A stretch of 24,057 nucleotides of DNA from JAGVMG01 sp964461105 (GTDB taxonomy: Bacteria > Chlamydiota > Chlamydiia > Chlamydiales > Rhabdochlamydiaceae): assembly GCA_964461105.1 (NCBI GenBank), contig CAYWSY010000024.1, forward strand, positions 1-24,057, given 5' to 3'. Below, in pieces: positions 1 to 7,500 of the stretch (positions within the stretch are counted from its first letter, which is position 1; every line of letters starts with the position of its first letter). The translations under genes and the position numbers were made by a program. The notes beneath the pieces were generated by a model that saw only the letters and a list, made by a program, of their open reading frames with translations, had not been told where the DNA came from and did no database searches.

Positions 1-88
1 AATTGAAGCGCTGAGTTTGAAATTTCTCTAACTTTGAAGTGGACACAGTATATCCAAGTGACATCCTTCCTTATGGAGACGGACATTT

Positions 89-2137
89 TTAAGCAACCGG
101 AACACCTGGAAGGGCTTGAGAAAGCTGGGGGAGCTCAAGACCAAAAGGAGCTTCTGCCGCAAGGATCATCCCCTGACTCTCAATTCCCATAAGGACTGCG
201 GGTTTAAGGTTTGCGACAATCATGACTGTACGACCGACAAGCTCAGTAGGGTCGTCTAACTTCTCTCCAATTCCAGATGCAATCGTACGCTTTTCAAACC
301 CAAGGTCAACTGTGAGTTTAAGCATTTTCTTAGATTTCGGAATTCTTTCGGCGTGAATGATTTTAGCAGTGCGTAAATCAATCTTCTTAAACTCATCGAT
401 GCTGATTTGCTCTTTAATGGGTGCTGCAGGCTTTGGCTCTTCGCTGTTTATTGCGGGTTTGAGCTTCTTAAGCTTCTCAATTTCTTTTTGAATCACTTCA
501 TCCTCAACCCTCGTAAAGAGCACATCTGGTTTAGGGAGATGGGTTCCTTCAACAAGTGGAGTTAGGAGCACCTGTTCCCAATTTTGTGCTGCGAGGGGAG
601 CCTTGAATCCAAGCATTTTCCACACTTTTTCTGCGGTTGCGGGGATGACGGGGAAGGAGATGAGTGCTAGCGCTTTAATCCCTTCCAGGCAACATGCAAT
701 CGTATTTTGCATGTCGTGATGAGTCAGCCCACTTTTAACTGCAATCCACGGCTTCTTCGCGTCGAAATAGACATTGCCCGCTTGGGCAAGCTCCATGATC
801 AGCTGGCAGGCTTTACGCAAGTGAAAGCTAGAATAGGCTTCTTTTGCTTCTGATACGAGATGGGTAACTTTTGTCAGGAATTCCTGGTCGATTTGATGAA
901 GGTGGGATGAGGAGGGGATCTTTCCTTCACACTGCGCTTGGAGAAAAACTAACGTGCGGTTGACAAGATTCCCATATTTCCCAAGCAGCTCACTATTGCA
1001 GCGGAGTTGGAACTCTTTCCAAGAAAATTCAGAATCTTGGTTCTCAGGAGCATTTGCGGCAATTGCATACCGGATCTGATCTGCTGTGAAATTTTGGAAG
1101 AACGATTCTAAATCGATCGTCCATCCATCTGATTTACTAAACTGTCTGCCCTCGAGATTATAGAATTCATTAGCGGGTAGCTCGTCGACAAGTTTATAGG
1201 GCATCTCTTGACCCATGGTCATTGCAGGAAAGAAAATTGCATGAAATGGGATATTGTCTTTGCCGATAAATTGAACAAGCTTTGTCGTAGGATCGCACCA
1301 ATAATCTTTCCATGCCTCGGGCTTCCCTTTGAGTGCTGCCCACTCGCGCGTTGCGGAGATATAGCCGATCGGCGCATCAAACCACACATAGAGAACTTTG
1401 CCTTCAGTATCGGGCAGTGGGATCGGAATTCCCCAATTAGAGTCGCGCGTGATCGCGCGAGGCTTTAAATCATCGATGTATCCCTTAGCAAAATTAACGA
1501 CATTAGGCTTCCAGTTTTTCTCTGCCATCCACTGAGAGAGCCGATCTTTAAAATGATCAAAGCGCATGAACCAATTTTTAGTCGCTTTGCGCACAAGCGG
1601 AGCTCCTGTCACCTTAGATCGCGGCACAAGAAGGTCAGTAGCTTCATAACTAGATCCACATTTAGGACACTCATCTCCCCTTGCCTCCACAAAGCCACAT
1701 TTTGGACACGTGCCTACAACATAGCGGTCTGCCAGGAAACGGCTATCTTTTTCAGAATAGAGCTGGTCAGTTACCCGCTCTTCAATATGCCCGTTTTTAA
1801 GAAGATCGAGAAAATACTGCTGCGTTGTACCCACATGGCCTGGCCAGGTTGTGCGGGAAAAATGATCAAATGAAAACTCAAGCTGCTTAAAAAAATTCTG
1901 ATTGATCTCATGAAACAGATCCACATGCTCTTTTGGCGTGCGTCCTGCACTCTCTGCGCTTAAGGTAATTGCTACCCCATATTCGTCAGATCCGCAAATG
2001 AAGAGCACATCTCTTCCCATAAGACGCTGAAAACGGGCATAACAATCCCCTGGCAAGTAAGCGCCTGCGAGATGCCCGAAATGCAGTGGGCCATTTGCAT
2101 AAGGGAGAGCGGAGGTGATCAGAACTTTTTGCTTCAT
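89..2137 (-). CDS. metG: Methionyl-tRNA synthetase (MetRS) with C-terminal tRNA-binding domain
   Basis: Charges tRNA-Met with methionine in the cytoplasm. The 682-residue protein shows the class I signature HFGH at residues 19-22, a four-cysteine zinc knuckle (CPKCG ... CPKCG, about residues 143-160) and the KMSKS-equivalent loop FSKSDG near residue 333. Residues of about 577-682 form an EMAPII/Arc1p-type tRNA-binding domain (starts ISIDEFKKIDLRTAKI, contains ASGIG and GMILAA). The length fits the long E. coli-type enzyme. The ATG at 2137 lies 3 nt after the TAA of the omega-like gene, with GAGGAA further upstream inside that gene, so translation is probably coupled. It is the last gene of the yicC-gmk-omega-like-metG operon. 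No convincing terminator is visible in the 88 bp between its stop and the window edge. Confidence 0.97.
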   Translation of the reverse strand: MKQKVLITSALPYANGPLHFGHLAGAYLPGDCYARFQRLMGRDVLFICGSDEYGVAITLSAESAGRTPKEHVDLFHEINQNFFKQLEFSFDHFSRTTWPGHVGTTQQYFLDLLKNGHIEERVTDQLYSEKDSRFLADRYVVGTCPKCGFVEARGDECPKCGSSYEATDLLVPRSKVTGAPLVRKATKNWFMRFDHFKDRLSQWMAEKNWKPNVVNFAKGYIDDLKPRAITRDSNWGIPIPLPDTEGKVLYVWFDAPIGYISATREWAALKGKPEAWKDYWCDPTTKLVQFIGKDNIPFHAIFFPAMTMGQEMPYKLVDELPANEFYNLEGRQFSKSDGWTIDLESFFQNFTADQIRYAIAANAPENQDSEFSWKEFQLRCNSELLGKYGNLVNRTLVFLQAQCEGKIPSSSHLHQIDQEFLTKVTHLVSEAKEAYSSFHLRKACQLIMELAQAGNVYFDAKKPWIAVKSGLTHHDMQNTIACCLEGIKALALISFPVIPATAEKVWKMLGFKAPLAAQNWEQVLLTPLVEGTHLPKPDVLFTRVEDEVIQKEIEKLKKLKPAINSEEPKPAAPIKEQISIDEFKKIDLRTAKIIHAERIPKSKKMLKLTVDLGFEKRTIASGIGEKLDDPTELVGRTVMIVANLKPAVLMGIESQGMILAAEAPFGLELPQLSQALPGVPVA

Positions 2138-2140
2138 GAA

Positions 2141-2374
2141 TTAATTCGATTCCTCGTCTGCGCGATCCAAAGCTTGGAGATCTTTGAGGTAATCTTCTTG
2201 AGGATTGCGACGCACTTCATCAAGAAGCCTTTCTATATTAAGCTCATGACCGGATCGAATGTAATAGCGCCCAAGTGCCATTGCAAGGTTCGCAAGCTTA
2301 AAATTATTTCCAAAAAGCAAGCGGAGCTGCTCATTTGTCAGCTGCGGAACACGTGTTCCAAATTTATCTTTCAT
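2141..2374 (-). CDS. Small RNA polymerase omega-like protein (candidate RpoZ)
   Basis: Encodes 77 residues. It sits 12 nt after gmk and 3 nt before metG, with a perfect GGAGG Shine-Dalgarno 6 nt before the ATG, so it is a real translated gene. It occupies the place of the uncharacterised C. trachomatis gene CT031 between gmk and metG (from memory). The central stretch FKLANLAMALGRYYIRSG resembles the omega-subunit helix (phenylalanine, hydrophobic pair, alanine, arginine). The gmk-rpoZ neighbourhood is classical in Proteobacteria, and yicC-...-gmk-rpoZ in Firmicutes. If the call is right, it binds the beta-prime subunit and aids RNA polymerase assembly. Similarity to textbook omega is weak and the calling MARxTxxD-type N-terminus is replaced by KDKFGTRVPQLT. 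The alternative is a chlamydial protein of unknown function. Confidence 0.62.
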   Translation of the reverse strand: MKDKFGTRVPQLTNEQLRLLFGNNFKLANLAMALGRYYIRSGHELNIERLLDEVRRNPQEDYLKDLQALDRADEESN

Positions 2375-2386
2375 ATCATACCTCCA

Positions 2387-2992
2387 TTAACGGATTTTAT
2401 GTTCTTCAGCAATAACAATGCTTCGTAAGATCTCATACGCATCTTCGAGCTCATCATTGATGATGTGATAATCATACTGTGATAACATCTCTAACTCTTT
2501 TTCAGCCCATGAAAGGCGCTGCTTAATGACAGAGCTGCTCTCGGTTTGTCGTTTACTCAAGCGCTCTTCAAGAGCATCCAAAGATGGAGGGCTTAAAAAG
2601 ACGAAGACCGCCGGATAGTTTTTTTCTTTAAGCAGCATTGCCCCTTGTGTATCGATCACTAAAAAGACATGTTTTCCCGCTTGTTGTTGCTCTTGTACAT
2701 AAGAGCGAGAAGTACCATAAAGGTAATCGAAAACCTGCGCATACTCCAAAAAATCATCAGCGTGTATTTTGTCTTCGAATTCTTGACGACTCAAAAAATG
2801 GTAATCGACACCGGGAACTTCTCCAGGTCTGATCGGGCGAGTCGTGCATGAAACGCTCTCAGCAATGCAATCAAATTCAGAAATGAGCATCCGCACTAAT
2901 GTCGTCTTTCCGGTTCCCGCAGGAGCACTGATCACAAAGACAAGTCCCTCGGGCAAGTTTCCTAATAGCTTTTGACCCATATTATTCGACAT
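2387..2992 (-). CDS. gmk: Guanylate kinase
   Basis: Phosphorylates GMP to GDP with ATP in nucleotide salvage. The 201-residue protein has the P-loop SAPAGTGKTT at residues 22-31, then the GMP-binding segment SVSCTTRPIRPGEVPGVDYHF, the YGTSR loop and the VIDTQGA strand, in the family order. The P-loop reads PAGTGKTT where many Gmk proteins have PSGAGKGT; the catalytic glycines and lysine remain. The start ATG at 2992 overlaps the end of yicC by 11 nt, and a second in-frame ATG at codon 5 could be used instead. No strong Shine-Dalgarno precedes either, which fits translational coupling to yicC. Confidence 0.95.
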   Translation of the reverse strand: MSNNMGQKLLGNLPEGLVFVISAPAGTGKTTLVRMLISEFDCIAESVSCTTRPIRPGEVPGVDYHFLSRQEFEDKIHADDFLEYAQVFDYLYGTSRSYVQEQQQAGKHVFLVIDTQGAMLLKEKNYPAVFVFLSPPSLDALEERLSKRQTESSSVIKQRLSWAEKELEMLSQYDYHIINDELEDAYEILRSIVIAEEHKIR

Positions 2993-3866
2993 TGTGCACT
3001 TGTTCTCGGATCTTTTCTAGTTCGCTTTTCATCTTGACTACGAGGGTTGAGACTTCAGTGTCTGACGATTTAGCAGATAGCGTATTGACCTCTCGGTTCA
3101 TTTCTTGGACAAGAAAATCCAATGTTCGCCCAACTGATCTCTCCCGCGTTTCCAAATGAGAATGGAACTGCTCTAAATGGGAGTATAGCCGAACCACCTC
3201 TTCAGTAACATCCATTTTTTCAGCAAGAAGAGCCACTTCACGAGCAACCTTTTCTTCTAACTCAGGGCTTAAAGCGCTCACCTCTTGCAACCGCTCCACA
3301 ATCTTCTGGCGATAGCGCTGCAAGGGAGCTTCTTTTCGAGCCTCCGCGCATTTTACTGCATCTGCAATCGTATCGAGTCGTTTCAGAATATCAGCCTTGA
3401 GTGCATTGCCCTCTTGCACCTTCATAACCATCAAATCAGCAAGCGCACTTTCAAGTGTCGACTTAAGACAGGCGCGCAAAGGAGCTTCTTCTTCAGCTGT
3501 CACAAATGAAGAGACTGCCTGCAACTGGTCGACAAGAAACCGCAAATCGACACCTTTTGGATCGACGCCCAATTCAGACGCCATCTGATCCCAACTGTGT
3601 TTTAAGTTTTTAAGTTGAGCTGATTGCGTTTGAAGAAGCTTGCCACTGAAATCATCCTGTTGAACAACCACACGAACGGTGATTTGTCCCCTTTCAATTT
3701 CAGATGAAAGCCATTTGCGCATATCGACATCAAATCGAAGTAGATCTCTAGGAAGGTAGACATTCATATCGAGCATTTTCCGATTCACAGAATGGATCTC
3801 AACAATGAACCTTCCATAAGGAGTGGCGCTGCTTGCACGGCCGTACGCCGTCATACTTTTAATCAT
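2982..3866 (-). CDS. yicC: YicC family endoribonuclease-like protein
   Basis: A 294-residue protein starting with the family hallmark MIKSMTAYGRA. It ends in the conserved DUF1732-type tail (RSVGRTLDFLVQEMNREVNT ... SELEKIREQVHNVE), at the usual family length. YicC/YloC proteins are reported to act as RNA endonucleases; the cellular role in Chlamydiota is not known to me. The gene is first in an operon with gmk, the omega-like gene and metG. The pairing yicC-gmk is conserved in many bacteria, but I do not remember yicC beside gmk in C. trachomatis. The ATG at 3866 lies 24 nt downstream of the -10 box of the promoter at 3891-3920. No clear Shine-Dalgarno is visible. Confidence 0.93.
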   Translation of the reverse strand: MIKSMTAYGRASSATPYGRFIVEIHSVNRKMLDMNVYLPRDLLRFDVDMRKWLSSEIERGQITVRVVVQQDDFSGKLLQTQSAQLKNLKHSWDQMASELGVDPKGVDLRFLVDQLQAVSSFVTAEEEAPLRACLKSTLESALADLMVMKVQEGNALKADILKRLDTIADAVKCAEARKEAPLQRYRQKIVERLQEVSALSPELEEKVAREVALLAEKMDVTEEVVRLYSHLEQFHSHLETRERSVGRTLDFLVQEMNREVNTLSAKSSDTEVSTLVVKMKSELEKIREQVHNVE

Positions 3867-3890
3867 GTGTAATCCAGAGTAGTTTGGGCG

Positions 3891-3920
3891 AGGATACCCA
3901 ATTAACTAATTGAATGTCAA
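3891..3920 (-). promoter_or_regulatory. Sigma70-type promoter of the yicC-gmk-metG operon
   Basis: On the minus strand a perfect -35 TTGACA (3920-3915) is followed by an 18-nt spacer and a -10 TATCCT (3896-3891). Initiation near 3884 would give a leader of about 18 nt before the yicC ATG at 3866. It gives the gmk side of the cluster its own transcription, independent of the Rhs island upstream. Confidence 0.7.
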
Positions 3921-3949
3921 GCGCTTTCCCATTGACTCAGCAATTAGGA

Positions 3950-3980
3950 GTCTGAATTTCCCCCTCGGAAAAATTCAGAC
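3950..3980. repeat. Inverted repeat / hairpin
   Basis: The arms GTCTGAATTT (3950-3959) and AAATTCAGAC (3971-3980) are perfectly complementary, with an inner CC/GG extension across a 2-nt bulge. It could fold in RNA of either strand. No U-run follows on the minus strand, where transcription from the immunity gene would arrive, so it is not a canonical terminator for that transcript. It lies just upstream of the yicC promoter. Confidence 0.6.
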
Positions 3981-3986
3981 ATCATA

Positions 3987-4016
3987 AAAATTTTTCTTGC
4001 TGCGAGGGAAAATTTT
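3987..4016. repeat. AT-rich inverted repeat
   Basis: Two copies of the self-complementary octamer AAAATTTT (3987-3994 and 4009-4016) flank 14 nt, so an 8-bp stem can form. It adjoins the hairpin at 3950-3980. Possible weak structure or protein-binding site; nothing shows function. Confidence 0.4.
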
Positions 4017-4032
4017 AAAATCTCATCACCAG

Positions 4033-4054
4033 CCTAGGGGCGCTGCCCCTTAGG
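4033..4054. repeat. GC-rich near-palindrome in a GC-rich block
   Basis: GGGGC (4037-4041) and GCCCC (4045-4049) pair around GCT. The stem is extended by CCTA (4033-4036) and TAGG (4051-4054) with a single-T bulge. It is followed by GGAACCCCGC and a further GC-rich stretch to about 4110. The contrast with AT-rich flanks suggests a dispersed repeat or a structured RNA element, but only one copy is in this window. Confidence 0.45.
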
Positions 4055-4187
4055 AACCCCGCTACTGACGTTTTACGGCCTCCTTCCTCGCTCGTCTTGA
4101 ATCTCACTTTTATATAAATATTAGCATTCATATGTTTTCTTTAATTTGAAGAGAAGCCTCGTTTTTTTGCTCAAAAATTTCCATATT

Positions 4188-4577
4188 CTAGCCGTTAATA
4201 ATCGGCTTTTCTTTCAATTGCTCAAATAGAAAATCTTGAGCGATAATCTCTATCGTCTCGTCATAAAATCGAAGGATATAATGCTTGCATTTATCTAAAA
4301 TTCTAGATCGCTCTTGTCCAAATTCACATATCCACGGAGAATTTAATATTTCAAAAAAAGCTCCCTCTACAGGCAAATTAATCAAATATCCTGTTGTTGA
4401 AAATTCTTCCCCCATTACTTTATATGCTACAACCCCCTTGCATTGCAGACTCCAGTAAGTATCATCTTCATCTCTGTGGTACCTTATTTTAAAGCCTTTG
4501 CCATCAGATAAGCATAATAGCTCACAATCCCGTGCCCATGTTCCTGCAGCCGGAGTATCTACTTTTTCAATTTTCAT
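4188..4577 (-). CDS. Probable immunity protein for the adjacent Rhs toxin
   Basis: A 129-residue protein with no signal peptide or membrane segment, so cytoplasmic. It starts 16 nt after the Rhs stop codon, with a weak GGGAA Shine-Dalgarno 4-5 nt before the ATG at 4577. The C-terminal pattern (a tryptophan-containing ISPW-like stretch ILNSPWICEF, then KHYILRFYDETIEIIAQDF) resembles, from memory, small immunity proteins found behind polymorphic toxins. The position directly behind a toxin-tipped Rhs gene is the main argument. By inference it binds and neutralises the C-terminal toxin domain. The gene is more AT-rich than the housekeeping genes, which fits horizontal gain. No catalytic motif is visible. 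Confidence 0.72.
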   Translation of the reverse strand: MKIEKVDTPAAGTWARDCELLCLSDGKGFKIRYHRDEDDTYWSLQCKGVVAYKVMGEEFSTTGYLINLPVEGAFFEILNSPWICEFGQERSRILDKCKHYILRFYDETIEIIAQDFLFEQLKEKPIING

Positions 4578-4593
4578 ATATTTCCCATATTGT

Positions 4594-7500
4594 TTATTCT
4601 AATGGCCAGATTAAAGAAGTACCTGGTGGCCCACCTCTTATCTTAACAATGTCGCTCGGCAGATTACCTCTAAGATGCTCATCTAGCAAAAACTCATAGT
4701 CTTTTATTCCTGTTCTATTAATGACCAATTTTGGTTCTATTCCAGCTCTTCTTAATGCCAATAAAGATCGATTGTTTAATGTAATTCTTTGACCGTTGCG
4801 TACAATTATTTCTATTGGCAATGATTCCGGAGAAATCGTCCCATTTTTGAGTCCCTGTACTACTTCAGAAATCGATTTTGATTCAAAAGTCCCTTTTTTT
4901 GAAAAAAATGCGCTTACAGATTTCTGACCGAATAGAATTGGTTCGTTTGGCTGATTGAGACCTATGGCATAATTTTCAGGTAAGTAAAATCTAGGAAATG
5001 CGGCTATCTGGCTAGCACGAATAACAGCCGCAGCTCCCATGGTTCCCCCCACACTCAATCCGCTATCAACAAAATTGGCTGTTTGATGAGACATTCCTGT
5101 CTTCTGTAACAGCTGAGAAGTAAGGGTGTCTCGTGGACTACCAGTAAAAGCTGTGCTGGCCCCTGTTATCAACTGGTCTAGGCCATGCGCCATTACGGGC
5201 CACCCGAAAGGAGCTGCAGCACCACAAGTGGCAAGAGTAACTCCTCCACCAAAGCTCGCCTCTGCAAGGCCTCCTAAAGCTTGTAAAGAACCGTGAAAGC
5301 GAGGGTTATTGAGAATGAAATCCACCACATTGTGGCCTATTTCGCCTAGGCCTGCTCCTCCCATTGAACTTGCAATATCCCCCCCTCTTTTACAGTCACG
5401 ATGCGCCTCGCAGTGACAGTGGGGCTCATATTCTCCATAGAAATAGCCGCTAAATTCATTGCTTTGATTTTCATTCACCTCCGATGCCAGACCAAAATAA
5501 TCGACATAGGTCATGGGGTTGTTGCGAGAAAAGGTATAAAGGTTTGGGCCATCTATGTCCCCCGCAGGATCAGGACTAATCCATCGTCCGATTTCAGAGT
5601 CGTAATAGCGCTGGCCAAAATAAATGAGCCCAACTTCTTTATCGACTCGCTTTCCACAGTACCTCCACGGGTTACCAACGGCAGAATCGGAAACGACCCT
5701 TCCTCTTTCATTGGTAATTTCTTCCTCCCCAAAGGAAGAGTAGCGATAAGATTCCATGATTTTGCGTCTTTTATGATCAAGAAGGCATGTAATGTTTCCC
5801 TGTAGGTCATAAAGTGGAACATAAGTCTCTTTTCTAATCTCAATTGCCACGCAAGGAGAAATCTCCGGATAATTAGGGTTGCTGGGAACCTTGAATTCGA
5901 TAATAGCCCCCTTCTCATCCAGAGAACCGATCTCTGTATGCCCTAAGTAAAAGAAGCGGAATATTCTGGCTTTCTTACCCTTTATCTCAATCTTTTTAGT
6001 AAGACGCCTTCCACTTAAGTCATAGGTAAATGAAACGACATTTTGGTCTGGGTCTTTAATAGAGATCAATTGGTTCAAAGGATTCCACTGATAAATCCAA
6101 GTCTTTTCTTCCCTTGTTTTGGTTGCAAGATTTCCATTTGCATCAAAGGTATAAAAGGCTCCCTCGGCTTCTACGAGCTGATTTAAGCCATCTACTTTAT
6201 AAACAGCGCCATCTCTTTCGAGCCGGTTCCCGAGCGAATCATAAGAATATCGATGTTCTACCTCCCCTTTTTCAAAGATAAGCTGCAAGAGAGCGTTATA
6301 CTCGTATTCAGCGGTTGATTTCTCATCATCGAGGGTTGTTTCCCTTTTCTTAATATTACTCAACAGATCATAACCTCCTTCCAAAACCTTGTCCTGAAAG
6401 AAATCTGTGTTAATTTCTACTCTTCTACCGGAAGAATCCCAGGCTTGTTTTCTGCTCCCACCGTAACCTGGTAAGATTTCTTCCAAGATGTTTCCCATGT
6501 GATCCCTGGAGGCGACACGATAATTATAAAGTTCTTTTCCCTCTTTAGTGACCCGAGCAACACTGTTGATAAAAGGACCTTCGTAACTGTACTGCACAAA
6601 CGATCCATCTGGAAGCTGGAGTGTTTGAATATTGCCTGTTCCATCATATGTACGCTTAACCTGATAGGATCCAAATTCATCTCTAATCATTTCAGAAAGA
6701 AGCAGGTCATTTGTATCGTAAAAATAGGTTAAGACTTGAGCAGAAGAAAGTCGCATCTCTGTGAGATTTTTAGCCACGTCGTAAGAAAGCTGATGCGAAA
6801 TTTCTTTCTTCCCATCTCTGTAAGAAATCGCCCTTAGGTCTCCATAGTTATTATATTGGTAAGTGATCGGATCTTTAGAACCAGGGTGATACCTGGTCGT
6901 TAAATCTCCATAGGAATTGTATTCAAAACTAGTCACACGCTCTTGGGATGTTCCATTTCCTAAAGTAACGGACTGGAGTTGATTGCCTTCGTTAAAAGAC
7001 CATTCTGTTTCATAGGTGCTTAGGAGTCCTTCTAAAGAAATGCAGGAAGCTTTTTCGAGCACTTTATTGCCTGCGCTGTCATAAGAAGACTCAGTTTCAG
7101 CAAGAAGATGACCTATTTTATCTTTCTTTGAGACTTTGATTAAATGGCCTGTGTTATCGAAAATCTCTTCGGTTTGGTTTCCAAGAGGGTCAATCGTGGT
7201 GCGTTTACGCGTTTTTTGTCCCCATTCGTTGACATAGGTATCATCGTAACAGATCACAGTTGTCTGGTTGGAGGAACCGATGATCTTACTAGTCCGGCCC
7301 AGACCATCATATTCATACTGAGTAAGCGTAGTTTCTTGGTTTTGAGGATAACCGATAATTTGAGCAAGCTGCCCTGTCTCATTGTAGATATATTTATTTC
7401 TGGATAACGTATGACCACCTTGAGAGTCTTGGACTTGTTGCTCTATCAATCGGTTTAAAAGGTCATATTCCTTGACTTCGAGAGTAAATGCATTAGAAGA

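Larger units (their letters stand above)
3867..4187. other. 321-bp gene-free region with inverted repeats and a GC-rich block
   Basis: Lies between the immunity gene stop and yicC. Apart from the yicC promoter it holds, left to right, a 10-bp hairpin (3950-3980), an AAAATTTT inverted repeat (3987-4016), and a GC-rich block (about 4031-4110) centred on a near-palindrome, in otherwise AT-rich DNA. I see no coding sequence, tRNA or obvious transposase remnant. The mosaic composition suggests imported or repeat-derived DNA at the edge of the Rhs island. Confidence 0.6.

Noticed and set aside
1..88. Possible terminator after metG from GGA/TCC complementarity near 43-68
   Set aside because: Only 3-bp arms pair; no stable stem or T-run is present.
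3867..4187. Orphan Rhs toxin tip or transposase remnant in the spacer behind the immunity gene
   Set aside because: No open frame of useful length and no recognisable Rhs-core or transposase motif in either strand.
5401..5805. 134-codon plus-strand ORF opposite the Rhs gene, and similar antisense ORFs throughout
   Set aside because: It is the mirror of strongly constrained coding sequence, lacks a Shine-Dalgarno and has no protein-like domain.
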